In this document: piece after piece, positions 52,898-63,593 of the stretch
Position numbering within the stretch: the stretch's first letter is position 1
Layout: each line of letters opens with the position of its first letter
Origin: Mucilaginibacter celer
Lineage (GTDB): Bacteria; Bacteroidota; Bacteroidia; Sphingobacteriales; Sphingobacteriaceae
NCBI RefSeq assembly: GCF_003576455.2
Contig: NZ_CP032869.1
Coordinates: 2,852,001-2,916,000 of the forward strand
Direction: 5' to 3'
Length of the DNA stretch: 64,000 nt
Notes under the pieces: model-generated
Told to the model about the DNA's origin: nothing
Databases searched by the model: none
What the model saw: only the letters and a program-made list of their open reading frames with translations
Program-made: the position numbers and the translations under genes

Positions 52898-55800
52898 ATG
52901 AATATTGAGCCGGGAACCATAATTGCTAACGGGGAATCTGCTACCCCTTATGTGTACGACTTGTTTGATCAACAGCGGATAAAATTACCCGATGCTGTTG
53001 CTGTTGTGCACAAGGGCGGGCAGTTAACCTATAACGAACTATACTATAAAGCCGATAATCTTGCATCGGCCATCCTTGCTGCTTATCCAACCGACCAGAT
53101 TATAGGCGTTAGCGCCACCCGCGGAATTGAAACCATTGTTGGTGTATTAGCCATTCTGAAAGCCGGAAAAGGCTACCTCCCGCTCGACCCTGAATATCCA
53201 AAAGACAGGCTGGAAACTATCATCAACGATTCGGGTATTAAAGTTTGCCTTGCTTCATCTGCCAGTAAACATTTGTTTGATGGTTTGCCTGTTACTATCC
53301 TGCCCTCAGATATAATTCATGATGTTGCTGCTAAATCAATTTCTGCGGATTGGCAACCCGATATAGCCTATGTACTTTATACTTCCGGCTCAACCGGTAC
53401 CCCCAAAGGCGTATCAATGGGCAATGCCGCATTAGTTAACCTGTTGTATTGGCAACAGGAAAATTCCATATCAGCACCGGGGGTAAATACGCTGCAGTTT
53501 GCACCCTTAACGTTTGACGTATCCTTCCAGGAGATTTTCGCTACGTTGGGTACAGGCGGAACGTTGTTTTTGGTTGATGAAGAACTACGTATCGACCCTG
53601 TTAAGCTGCTGCAGTTTATTGATGAAAACAGCATCCACCGCATATTTTTACCTTTTGTGGTATTGCAGTATTTAACAGAAGCTGCTACAGCCAATAACCA
53701 CATTCCGGCATCCTTAAAGGAAGTAATGACAGCCGGCGAACAATTAAAAATCACACCGCAGGTAGCAAGCTTTTTTAAAGCCTTGCCCGGAGCTGTTTTG
53801 TATAACCAATACGGCCCTACAGAAACGCACGTAATTACCCAACTTAAGCTTGATGGTGATGCCTCGTTATGGCCAGGCCTCCCCTCAATTGGCATAGTCA
53901 TAAGTAATACCGAGATAATTTTGCTTGATGAAAACCTGCAACGGGTTGCCGATGGCGAAACCGGCGAGCTTTGCGCATCGGGCATCTGTTTAGCCAACGG
54001 CTATCTGAATAAACCGGAGCTTACTGCCGAAAAATTTATCGACTGGACGGAAAACGGAAAAACTATCCGCATTTACCACACCGGCGATTTGGCCCGTTAC
54101 CTGCCCGATGGCAATATCGAATACCTTGGCCGCAGGGATACCCAGGTAAAAATCCGTGGTAACCGGGTTGAGATTGGCGAAATTGAAGTACTGATCAGCC
54201 AGCTTGACAATATTAAACAAGCCGTTGTAACTGCACCCGAAGATGCCGCCGGTCAAAAGCGATTAGTTGCTTATATGGTGGCCTCAGGCGATGATGAAAA
54301 TACTGAAGCCGTACGCAAAAATCTGGAAGAACACCTTCCCGATTATATGCTGCCTTCGGCCTATGTATGGCTAAAGGAGTTGCCTAAAACCACCAGCGGC
54401 AAGGTTGACAGGAAGGCATTACCCAAACCCGATATTAAACGCCCCGAACTGGATGTACTTTATAAAGCACCGTCAACCCAAACAGAAAAAAACATCGCAG
54501 CAGTTTTAATTGACTTGTTGCAGTTTGATAAGGTTGGCGTTAATGATAACTTTTTCCAGCTGGGCGGCAATTCTCTACTCGCTTTAAAAACCGTAGCCGT
54601 GTTGAAACAACGCTTCGGTTATGAAGTGGCTATTACCAAATTATATCAATACCCCACTATTGCGGGCATAGCAAATTTGATAAGCGGAGCAGATAAGCAA
54701 ACATTCACTTCCACAAAAAAAATCAAAGCTGCGGATCACAATAGCGACGTGGCCATTATAGGCATGGCGGGCCGGTTCCCCGGTGCCGATACTATCGAAC
54801 AATTTTGGCAGTTACTGGCCGAAGGCCGTGAAGGCACCAGCTTTTTCAGCGAAGAGGAACTGGATAAATATGTACCGCTTGGCGAAAAAACCAACCCGGC
54901 CTACGTAAAAGCAAGAGGCATTATCAACGGTGCTGAAGAATTTGATGCCGCTTTTTTCGGCTTCACCCCCCGTATGGCCGAACTGATGGATCCGCAGCAG
55001 CGTGTATTTTTAGAACTTGCATGGGAGGTCCTGGAAAAAACCGGCTATCTGCCACAAAAACATAATGGCTCTGTAGGTGTTTTTGCCGGCTGCGGCTACA
55101 ATACCTATTACAACAACAACGTACTCACCAACCCGGCCATTGTTGAAAGCACCGGCCATTTCCAGGTACGTACGCTTAACGAAAAAGATTATATAGCTAC
55201 ACGTACGGCTTACCAGCTAAACCTGAAAGGACCGGCAGTAGCGGTTTATTCGGCCTGTTCAACATCATTGCTTGCCATTACACAGGCTGTTAGCAGCATT
55301 CGCAGCGGGCAGTGTGATGTGGCTCTGGCGGGTGCTGCTTCGATAACCTCACCCATAAAAAGCGGGCATATTTATGAGGAAGGTTCCATCATGAGTATCG
55401 ACGGTCATTGCCGTCCTTTTGATGCGGAAGCCTCGGGTACCGTTTTTAGCGATGGTGCCGGTGTGGTTTTATTGAAGAGCCTGGAAGATGCGGAACGTGA
55501 TGGAGATACCATTTATGCGGTAATTAAAGGTATAGGCGTAAATAACGATGGAGCCGAAAAAGGCAGCTTTGGAGGTCCCAACGCACAGGGACAAGCCGGC
55601 GCAATTGCTATGGCCATTGCCGATGCTGATATTGATCCGTCAACCATTAATTATGTTGAGGCCCACGGCACCGGCACCCCTATTGGCGACCCGATAGAGA
55701 TTGAAGGCCTTAACCTCGCCTTCGGCAGGCAGGATAAAAAACAGTATTGTGCCATAGGATCGGTAAAAAGCAATTTGGGTCACCTCACAGCGGCTTCGGG

Positions 55801-58800
55801 CGTTGCCGGATTGATTAAAACGGTGCTGGGTATGCAGCATGGTAAAATTCCGGCTTCGTTGTTTTTTAAACAGATCAATCCCAATATTGATATTGCCGGC
55901 AGCCCATTCTTTGTAAACGCGCAACTGAGCGATTGGAATTCCGAAACTAAACGCGCGGGCATCAGTTCGTTTGGCGTGGGTGGTACCAATGTGCATATTA
56001 TTGTTGATGAATATAAAAAGCCGGTAGGCGAACAGGCTGGCATAGATAAACCGTTAAAGCTGATTAGCTGGTCGGCCAAAACCGAAAGCAGTTTAACTAA
56101 CTACGCCAAAAAACTTGTCGGCTTTATCGGCAACAATAAAGATATCGATATCAATGACGTTGCCTATACGTTGCAAACTACAAGGCCCGGCTTTAGCTAC
56201 AGGCGCTTTGTTGTTGCCTCTGATGCTGATGAGCTACTGTCAAAACTAAACTCGCCCGAAACTGATCCATCAGCAACAAAAAGGCTGCTTGATATCCCTG
56301 CCGAAGTGGTATTCATGTTCCCCGGCCAGGGATCACAGTACGCTGATATGGGCCATGATTTGTATCAACCGGAGCCTGTTTTTGCTGATGCGGTGAACGA
56401 ATGTGTCTCGCTTCTGCAAAATACCGTACATGCAGGCTTGCTCGATATCATTTTTCCAAACACGGCCGATGCACAATCCGCAGAAAAAATAAAAAACACT
56501 TTTTATACCCAGCCTGCGCTGTTCATCCTGGAATATGCCATGGCTAAGCTATGGATGAGCAAGGGGATACAGCCCTCCGTTTTAATGGGCCATAGCATTG
56601 GTGAGTTTGTAGCGGCCCACCTTGCCGGGGTTTTCAGCCTGAAAGATGCTTTATTGCTTATTTCAGAACGTGCCCGTTTGGTGAGCAGCGCAGCACCGGG
56701 CCAAATGCTTTCGGTACGGGTTGCAGAGGGTAAATTGAAAGAGATTTTACCGGCAACACTTTCTATAGCAGCGGTAAACAGCCGCAAACTGTGCGTAGTT
56801 GCAGGGCCGGAAAACGAAATTACTGCATTTACTAACCTGCTTACAGAAAAAGGAATCCCGGCAAGATTACTGCTCACCAGCCACGCATTCCATTCGTTAA
56901 TGATGGATGATGTGGTTGAGCCATTTAAAGCCGTTGTACAATCGGTAAAATTAAATCCGCCCCTAAAACCCGTGGTGTCAACTGTAACGGGCACCTGGCT
57001 AAGCGAGGCCGAAGCTACCGATCCTGATTATTGGGCACAGCACCTGCGTAAAACTGTGCGCTTTGCAGCCGCTTTGGATACCGTATTGGCAAATGAGGGC
57101 AGGTTATTGCTTGAAAGCGGCCCTGGTAATATCCTGGCTACACTTGCGCGCCAGCACACGGCAGGTAAAACTATTCCGGTTATCAGCGGTTTTGAAAAGA
57201 GCGAAACACTGTCTGAATACCATAGCCTGCTGAAAGCCCTTGGCCAGCTTTGGCTTAACGGCATTGAAGCCGATTGGAAGGCAACTTATCTGGGGCAAAA
57301 CCGTAAAAGGATTGATATCCCAACCTACGCTTTCGATCATAAACGGTGCTGGCTTGAGCCTGCTGTAACCATAAATATGGTGCCCGAAACCTTAACACAA
57401 CAACAAACAGAAACTACTACTACGCAAATTATACCGATGAGGAAGGATATTTTAATTGACAAGCTGAAGGAAGTATTTGAAGATGCCGCCGGTATTGAAA
57501 TTGACATGGCCGCCACAGGCCTTAGCTTTATCGAAATCGGTTTCGATTCGTTATCATTAACACAGATAGCCACCAATTTGAAAAAGATTTTCAGCGTGCC
57601 TATCACTTTCCGGAAGCTATTTGAAGAATACAACAGCCTCGAGCTGCTGGCGGCTTACCTCGACACCCAGTTGCCGGCCGATGCTTTCCAGCCGCAGGTA
57701 GCGCCTTCGGTTAATCCGGCATTTCAGCATCAACAAAATCCGGTGCCCGCTCCTACTGCTAATTCATTCCCGGCATCGCATGCGTCGCAGTTTACCGGAG
57801 GGCAAAGCAGTAATGATATTGCCATCAGCCTCATCTCTCAGCAACTACAACTACTGGCCAGCCAGTTAACTTTAATACAGGGTAATAGTGCAGCGCCTGT
57901 AGCAGCATCTGCCCCGCAAACATTTAATGCGCCTGCCCCTGCGGCAACACCGGCCAAATCGCTTTTATCTTTAGTGGCCGATTTTACGCCCGAAGAGCAG
58001 GTTGAACTAAAAAAACCATTCGGCGCTACTGCGCGGATTGAAAAACAGGTACAGGGTTTAAATGACAAGCAACAGGCCTTTTTAAAAGATCTTACAGAAA
58101 AATATAATGCCAAAACCAAAGGCAGCAAAGTACAAACCCAAATGGACAGGCCCTACATGGCCGATCCGCGGGTTGTAAGCGGTTTCCGTCCGTTAACCAA
58201 AGAAGTGGTTTACCCCCTCATTGTTAACCGATCAAAAGGAAGCCGGGTTTGGGATATTGACGGTAACGAATACATCGACGCACTGAACGGTTTTGGCTCA
58301 AACTTTTTAGGCTATCAAACCGAGATCCTGAAACAGGCAGTACTTGACCAGGTTGAAAAAGGCTACGAAATAGGCCCGCAGCATGAACTTGCCGGCGAGG
58401 TTGCCAAATTGATTTGTGAGTTTACCAATTTTGACCGTGCAGCCTTATGTAATACAGGCTCGGAAGCTGTTTTAGGAGCTATGCGCATTGCCCGCACGGT
58501 TACCGGCCGCTCTATTATAGTGGCCTTTAACGGGTCGTACCACGGTATTAATGACGAGGTGATTGTTCGCGGCACCAAAAAACTTAAAACAGTTCCGGCC
58601 GCTCCGGGTATTATGCCCGAGGTGGTTCAGAACATGCTGATTTTGGATTACGGCACCGAAGAATCACTGAGGATCATTGCCGAACGTGCTCACGAAATTG
58701 CCGCCGTACTGGTTGAACCGGTACAAAGCCGCAGGCCAGACTTTCGCCCGGTTGAGTTTTTAAAGCGTGTGCGCGAAATTACCCGGCAATCAGAAACGGT

Positions 58801-59569
58801 ATTGATTTTTGATGAGGTGATCACCGGTTTCAGGATGCATCCCGGCGGTGCCCAGGCTATATTTGGTATTAAGGCCGATTTGGGTACTTACGGCAAGGTA
58901 ATAGGCGGCGGCATGCCTATAGGTGCCATTGCAGGCATCAGCAAATACATGGACGCACTTGATGGCGGCACCTGGCAATACGGCGACGATTCATCGCCGC
59001 AGGCCGGTGTAACCTATTTTGCGGGCACCTTTGTACGCCACCCCTTAGCACTGGCTACAGGCAAGGCCTCGCTCCTTTACATGAAAGAACAGGGCCCGGC
59101 TTTACAGGAGCGGTTAAATAACATGACCCTGCGTTTGGCCGATGCCCTGAATGCTATTTGCGAAAAAGAAGGTCTGCCGCTTCATATACCTTCATTCGGT
59201 TCGTTATGGAAAATTAAGTTTGATTACGAACTTGCCTACGGCGAATTGCTGTTTACATTGATGCGCCTGAAAGGGATCCACATCTGGGATCTGTTCCCCT
59301 GCTTTATCACGGCTGCGCATACCGATGAAGATATAGATCAGATCATCAGCAAATTCAGCGAAAGTGTTTACGAACTGATTGAGGCAGGTATTATGCCAAC
59401 CAACAAACCCGAACCGGTTGAATCCGAACCTAAAAAAAATGGCTTGCCGGCCGAGCCGCCGGTACCTGGTGCCAAACTGGGCCGCGATAAAGATGGCAAT
59501 CCAGGCTGGTTTATCAGCGACGAGGAAAACCCCGGCAAATATTTACAGGTAAAAATCAGCAGCAACTAA
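52898..59569 (+). CDS. Hybrid NRPS-PKS: A-PCP-KS-AT-ACP-aminotransferase
   Basis: 2,223 residues from the ATG at 52898 (a TTG nine bases upstream is in frame but less likely). Adenylation ~20-500 (YTSGSTGTPKG near 160, FDVSFQEIF, NQYGPTETH); PCP Ser559; ketosynthase ~618-1037 with Cys787, His923 and His962; acyltransferase ~1137-1440 with Ser1233 in GHSIGE and HAFH near 1329, which indicates malonyl-CoA; ACP Ser1551 in GFDSLS; an Ala/Pro-rich linker ~1590-1690; and a class III GSA-type aminotransferase to ~2170 with PLP Lys2000. No KR, DH or ER. The order predicts aminoacyl plus malonyl, then transamination of the beta-keto group. The mycosubtilin starter has the same KS-AT-ACP-aminotransferase order, but with an acyl ligase instead of A. 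Confidence 0.94.
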   Translation: MNIEPGTIIANGESATPYVYDLFDQQRIKLPDAVAVVHKGGQLTYNELYYKADNLASAILAAYPTDQIIGVSATRGIETIVGVLAILKAGKGYLPLDPEYPKDRLETIINDSGIKVCLASSASKHLFDGLPVTILPSDIIHDVAAKSISADWQPDIAYVLYTSGSTGTPKGVSMGNAALVNLLYWQQENSISAPGVNTLQFAPLTFDVSFQEIFATLGTGGTLFLVDEELRIDPVKLLQFIDENSIHRIFLPFVVLQYLTEAATANNHIPASLKEVMTAGEQLKITPQVASFFKALPGAVLYNQYGPTETHVITQLKLDGDASLWPGLPSIGIVISNTEIILLDENLQRVADGETGELCASGICLANGYLNKPELTAEKFIDWTENGKTIRIYHTGDLARYLPDGNIEYLGRRDTQVKIRGNRVEIGEIEVLISQLDNIKQAVVTAPEDAAGQKRLVAYMVASGDDENTEAVRKNLEEHLPDYMLPSAYVWLKELPKTTSGKVDRKALPKPDIKRPELDVLYKAPSTQTEKNIAAVLIDLLQFDKVGVNDNFFQLGGNSLLALKTVAVLKQRFGYEVAITKLYQYPTIAGIANLISGADKQTFTSTKKIKAADHNSDVAIIGMAGRFPGADTIEQFWQLLAEGREGTSFFSEEELDKYVPLGEKTNPAYVKARGIINGAEEFDAAFFGFTPRMAELMDPQQRVFLELAWEVLEKTGYLPQKHNGSVGVFAGCGYNTYYNNNVLTNPAIVESTGHFQVRTLNEKDYIATRTAYQLNLKGPAVAVYSACSTSLLAITQAVSSIRSGQCDVALAGAASITSPIKSGHIYEEGSIMSIDGHCRPFDAEASGTVFSDGAGVVLLKSLEDAERDGDTIYAVIKGIGVNNDGAEKGSFGGPNAQGQAGAIAMAIADADIDPSTINYVEAHGTGTPIGDPIEIEGLNLAFGRQDKKQYCAIGSVKSNLGHLTAASGVAGLIKTVLGMQHGKIPASLFFKQINPNIDIAGSPFFVNAQLSDWNSETKRAGISSFGVGGTNVHIIVDEYKKPVGEQAGIDKPLKLISWSAKTESSLTNYAKKLVGFIGNNKDIDINDVAYTLQTTRPGFSYRRFVVASDADELLSKLNSPETDPSATKRLLDIPAEVVFMFPGQGSQYADMGHDLYQPEPVFADAVNECVSLLQNTVHAGLLDIIFPNTADAQSAEKIKNTFYTQPALFILEYAMAKLWMSKGIQPSVLMGHSIGEFVAAHLAGVFSLKDALLLISERARLVSSAAPGQMLSVRVAEGKLKEILPATLSIAAVNSRKLCVVAGPENEITAFTNLLTEKGIPARLLLTSHAFHSLMMDDVVEPFKAVVQSVKLNPPLKPVVSTVTGTWLSEAEATDPDYWAQHLRKTVRFAAALDTVLANEGRLLLESGPGNILATLARQHTAGKTIPVISGFEKSETLSEYHSLLKALGQLWLNGIEADWKATYLGQNRKRIDIPTYAFDHKRCWLEPAVTINMVPETLTQQQTETTTTQIIPMRKDILIDKLKEVFEDAAGIEIDMAATGLSFIEIGFDSLSLTQIATNLKKIFSVPITFRKLFEEYNSLELLAAYLDTQLPADAFQPQVAPSVNPAFQHQQNPVPAPTANSFPASHASQFTGGQSSNDIAISLISQQLQLLASQLTLIQGNSAAPVAASAPQTFNAPAPAATPAKSLLSLVADFTPEEQVELKKPFGATARIEKQVQGLNDKQQAFLKDLTEKYNAKTKGSKVQTQMDRPYMADPRVVSGFRPLTKEVVYPLIVNRSKGSRVWDIDGNEYIDALNGFGSNFLGYQTEILKQAVLDQVEKGYEIGPQHELAGEVAKLICEFTNFDRAALCNTGSEAVLGAMRIARTVTGRSIIVAFNGSYHGINDEVIVRGTKKLKTVPAAPGIMPEVVQNMLILDYGTEESLRIIAERAHEIAAVLVEPVQSRRPDFRPVEFLKRVREITRQSETVLIFDEVITGFRMHPGGAQAIFGIKADLGTYGKVIGGGMPIGAIAGISKYMDALDGGTWQYGDDSSPQAGVTYFAGTFVRHPLALATGKASLLYMKEQGPALQERLNNMTLRLADALNAICEKEGLPLHIPSFGSLWKIKFDYELAYGELLFTLMRLKGIHIWDLFPCFITAAHTDEDIDQIISKFSESVYELIEAGIMPTNKPEPVESEPKKNGLPAEPPVPGAKLGRDKDGNPGWFISDEENPGKYLQVKISSN

Positions 59570-59571
59570 TT

Positions 59572-62500
59572 TTGGCCACTACTACTACCATATACAATAC
59601 TATCCCGGTTGAGTTTGACCCCTTTGCCGGACCAGAGCTTTTTGCCATTGCTCCATCAACCGAGCCACAGCTCGAAATCTGGGCATCATGCCTTATTGGC
59701 GGCGATGAAGCCAACTGTGCCTATAACGAATCATTTTCATTACAGCTTACAGGCCAGCTAAACCAGGATGCTATGCTGCTGGCCTTACAGGAAATTACCA
59801 ATATGCACCAGGCCCTGCGTATGGCTTTTAGTGCCGATGGTAAATATATCTGTGTATATAAAGAACTCGCGCTCGATTTCAGTTTTGCTGATGTATCAAC
59901 CCGTACAACTGCCGAACAACATGCTTTTATCACCGAGCAGAATAATCAAAATGCATTTACTCCCTTTAACCTTGTAACGGGCCCTCTGTTTAAAGTGCAA
60001 TTGATTAAATTGAGTGAAACGGAACATCGCCTAACCTTTATAGCACACCACATTGTTTGCGATGGCTGGTCTATCGGTATTATGATGCAGGATTTGAGCA
60101 AGCTATATTCGGCTTACACCAGGGGCGAAGAGCTTAAGCTTCCTGCCGGACCATCGTTTATTGACTACTCAAATGAGCAGGTTTTATTTACCGGCAGCAA
60201 AGAATTTAAAGATATTGAACAATACTGGCTTAACGAGTTTAAAGGCAGCAATTATTTGATGGATTTGCCGGCAGATTTGCCAAGGCCTGCTGTGCGTACC
60301 TATAAAAGCCACCGGCTCGATCTTCCGGTTGATAAACAATTGGTATCCCGGATTAAACAACTGGGCAAGGCCAATGGCAGTAGTTTTGTAACTACATTAC
60401 TCGCGGCGTTCGAGGTTTTTTTACAGCGCGCAACCGGGCAGGACGAGATTATATTGGGTTTGCCTGCCGCTGGGCAATCAGCTACGGGTAATTACCGTTT
60501 GGTTGGCCACTGCGTTAACCTGCTGGCTTTAAGAAGTGCGCCTAAATCCGCACAATCATTCAAAAGTTATCTGAAACAGCGTACCACAGCTATCCTTGAT
60601 GCGTACGACCATCAGTTATATACCTTTGGCGAATTACTGAAAAAGCTTGCCATCCCCCGCGATGCATCACGGGTGCCACTGGTACCGGTAATGTTTAACA
60701 TTGATATGGGTATGGATGATGATGTTGATTTTTACGGATTGAAGCATCACCTAACCAGCAACCCGCGCGAATATGAAAGCTTCGAGATTTTTGTGAACAT
60801 CTCCGGGCGGGATGAAGCTTTAGTTCTTGAGTGGTCATATAACACGCAGTTATTCAGCGAAAAATGCATCCGCAATTTAATGGATGAGTTTGAGTTTTTG
60901 TTGAATGAATTGGTAAATGATCCCGAGGTATTGATAGGCAGTGTTTCTGCTGCCAACCGTGCAGTGTTAATTGAAAAGCTAAAGGCCTGGAATAACACTT
61001 CGGTGGCTTATCCTAAGCACAAAGCGCTGCACCAACTAATCAATTGGCAAAGCGATGCAATAGCCGTAAAATTTGCAGACCAAAGTCTGAGTTACAGCCA
61101 ACTGCACGAAAACAGCAACCGTTTAGCGGCCTTACTGATTGATAAAGGTGTTAAAAAAGGCGATAAGGTGACTTTTGCCCTGGACAGGTCGGCAGAAATG
61201 CTTGTGGTGATTTTGGGTATTATGAAAGCCGGGGCTGTTTATATCCCGCTCGATCCGCAATTTCCGCTCGGGAGGATCAATTACATGCTCAGCGATTCAA
61301 AAGCCGTGGTATTGTTATCATCGGCAAAATACCAGGGGCATTATCAATCAGAAGCTACTGAACTAATCATCGAAGACATCTGGCCCGATCTTTCAAAATA
61401 TCCGGCAACAGAACCTGTTGTTGAAGTTACAGGCGACGACCTCGTGTACATTCTCTACACCTCCGGCTCAACCGGTATGCCTAAAGGGGTACAAATCAGC
61501 CAGCATAGCCTGGTAAATTTCCTGTACAGCATGCAAAAGCGACCGGGGATGACGGCGGCTGATAAACTGCTTGCCGTTACAACCATCAGCTTTGATATTG
61601 CCGGGCTTGAGCTATTCCTTCCCCTGCTTAGCGGCGCCCAGGTTGTAATTGCCGATACCAATACCGCTAAAGACGGCCGTGCGTTGTTGGACATCATCCG
61701 CAAGGAAAACATAACCACCATGCAGGCTACGCCATATACCTGGCGCATTATGCTTGAAGCAGGGTGGGATGAAAATACGCCGATAAAAGTAATTTGCGGC
61801 GGCGAGGCCTTACCTAAAGAATTAGCCGAAAGGATTTTAGGCAAAGCATCATCGCTATGGAATGTATACGGACCAACGGAAACCACAATATGGTCAACCA
61901 TCAAACAAATTAAGGCTGATGATGTAGCTATAACCATAGGGCGACCGATAGATAACACCTCGATCTATATTTTAGATAAAAACCTTAACCCGCTGGATAC
62001 CGGCACTATAGGTGAGATTTATATTGGCGGAGACGGGCTTGCCGTCGGTTATCTGAACCAACCCCAACTAACGGCCGAAAAGTTTATTGACGATCCGTTT
62101 TCAGACAACGCCGGTGATAAAATGTACCGTACCGGCGATTTAGGCCGCTTTATGGAAGATGGCGAAATTGAATGCCTTGGCCGTGCCGATGCCCAGATCA
62201 AAATTCGCGGTTATCGCATTGAAACCGGCGAAATTGAATATCATCTCATCAATCAGCCAAACGTAAAACAGGCGGTGGTTGTAGCGCAGCCCGATAAAAA
62301 AGGGATCAATAAACTGGTAGCCTACATTACCATTGATGATAATTACCTGATGGAAGATGAAATTGCGCGGCAAAAAAACTGGCGGTCATCACTTAAAAAT
62401 GCCCTGCCGGATTATATGGTGCCCGATGATTTTATCGTGATTACGGCTATTCCGCTTACACCAAACGGTAAAATGGATAAAAAAGCGCTGATCCAAACCT

Positions 62501-63591
62501 CGGCACCAATAGCTGAGGCGGTAAACGTGTACGTAGCTCCCCGCACCGATGTAGAGAAATTGGTTGCCGATATCTGGAGCGAGTTTTTAGAGATTGACAA
62601 AGTAGGCGTTTACGATAATTTTTTTGAGATGGGCGGGCACTCGCTGATAGCCGTGCAGGTAATGGCCCGCATTGAAAAGGTTACCGGCAAACGGTTACCG
62701 CTTGCCGCGCTGTTTGAAAACTCGACAGTTGAGAAATTATCCCTCATGCTGGAAATGGACGGCAAATCCATTGTTTGGGATTCGTTAGTGCCGATAAAGC
62801 CCAATGGCAGCAAAATGCCCTTGTATATTGTACACGGTGCCGGACTTAATGTATTGCTATTTAACGCGCTGGCCATCAACATGGATGCCGACCAGCCGGT
62901 TTACGGCTTACAGGCAAAAGGCCTTAACGGTATTGACGAACCGCTGAGCGAGATCAAAGATATCGCCGCGCATTACATCGGCGCCATACAGGCACAAAAC
63001 CCTAACGGGCCATACGCGCTTGCCGGTTATTCGTTTGGCGGCATCATAGCCTGGGAAATGACCCGGCAACTGGAGGCACAAGGCAAACAGGTAAAAATGC
63101 TGGCCATGTTTGATACCTATGCCTATCGTTCACCATTTTTTGATCCCTGGCTTACCATGCAAACCAAAAGGGCCAAGTTTTTTATGCGCAAGCTTAAATA
63201 CAACTTATTTACGCCCGAAGGCCTGTCGCAAAGCCTCACCGAGAAAACAAAAAATATTAAACGCCATGCCACAAGGATGTTATGGAAGTTAACTAATGAT
63301 AATCAGCAGGAAGGTTTTTTCGGTTATTCAAACAAAATTGACGAAATGAATCAGCTTGCCGAGCGTCGTTACCAACTGAAACCTTATAACATCGCCATCG
63401 AATTGTTCAGGGCCAATACCCATACTTTTTATATGGACGATTTTGAAAACCTGGGCTGGAAACCCTATGCTTTAAAGGGCATTAACGTACATCCCATCCC
63501 AGGCGAACATAACTCGATATTTAAAGCGCCAAACGACAAGATCTTTGCCCGCATTTTGCAGCAATGCCTTGATGAGGCAGCTAAAAAATAG
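59572..63591 (+). CDS. NRPS of C-A-PCP-TE architecture
   Basis: 1,339 residues from a TTG start two bases after the upstream stop; no nearer ATG gives the whole C domain. Condensation ~30-460 has HHxxxDG as HHIVCDG (His160, Asp164). Adenylation ~470-985 has YTSGSTGMPKG, GGEALPKEL, NVYGPTETTIW and KIRGYRIETGEIE. PCP Ser1024 in MGGHSL; thioesterase ~1065-1339 with Ser1154 in GYSFGG and PGEHNSIF. The specificity residues read about D-I-L-Q-I-G-V-I-W-K, near glycine codes as I recall. It should accept the transaminated chain from the 52898 protein and release the product. Confidence 0.94.
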   Translation: MATTTTIYNTIPVEFDPFAGPELFAIAPSTEPQLEIWASCLIGGDEANCAYNESFSLQLTGQLNQDAMLLALQEITNMHQALRMAFSADGKYICVYKELALDFSFADVSTRTTAEQHAFITEQNNQNAFTPFNLVTGPLFKVQLIKLSETEHRLTFIAHHIVCDGWSIGIMMQDLSKLYSAYTRGEELKLPAGPSFIDYSNEQVLFTGSKEFKDIEQYWLNEFKGSNYLMDLPADLPRPAVRTYKSHRLDLPVDKQLVSRIKQLGKANGSSFVTTLLAAFEVFLQRATGQDEIILGLPAAGQSATGNYRLVGHCVNLLALRSAPKSAQSFKSYLKQRTTAILDAYDHQLYTFGELLKKLAIPRDASRVPLVPVMFNIDMGMDDDVDFYGLKHHLTSNPREYESFEIFVNISGRDEALVLEWSYNTQLFSEKCIRNLMDEFEFLLNELVNDPEVLIGSVSAANRAVLIEKLKAWNNTSVAYPKHKALHQLINWQSDAIAVKFADQSLSYSQLHENSNRLAALLIDKGVKKGDKVTFALDRSAEMLVVILGIMKAGAVYIPLDPQFPLGRINYMLSDSKAVVLLSSAKYQGHYQSEATELIIEDIWPDLSKYPATEPVVEVTGDDLVYILYTSGSTGMPKGVQISQHSLVNFLYSMQKRPGMTAADKLLAVTTISFDIAGLELFLPLLSGAQVVIADTNTAKDGRALLDIIRKENITTMQATPYTWRIMLEAGWDENTPIKVICGGEALPKELAERILGKASSLWNVYGPTETTIWSTIKQIKADDVAITIGRPIDNTSIYILDKNLNPLDTGTIGEIYIGGDGLAVGYLNQPQLTAEKFIDDPFSDNAGDKMYRTGDLGRFMEDGEIECLGRADAQIKIRGYRIETGEIEYHLINQPNVKQAVVVAQPDKKGINKLVAYITIDDNYLMEDEIARQKNWRSSLKNALPDYMVPDDFIVITAIPLTPNGKMDKKALIQTSAPIAEAVNVYVAPRTDVEKLVADIWSEFLEIDKVGVYDNFFEMGGHSLIAVQVMARIEKVTGKRLPLAALFENSTVEKLSLMLEMDGKSIVWDSLVPIKPNGSKMPLYIVHGAGLNVLLFNALAINMDADQPVYGLQAKGLNGIDEPLSEIKDIAAHYIGAIQAQNPNGPYALAGYSFGGIIAWEMTRQLEAQGKQVKMLAMFDTYAYRSPFFDPWLTMQTKRAKFFMRKLKYNLFTPEGLSQSLTEKTKNIKRHATRMLWKLTNDNQQEGFFGYSNKIDEMNQLAERRYQLKPYNIAIELFRANTHTFYMDDFENLGWKPYALKGINVHPIPGEHNSIFKAPNDKIFARILQQCLDEAAKK

Positions 63592-63593
63592 CT

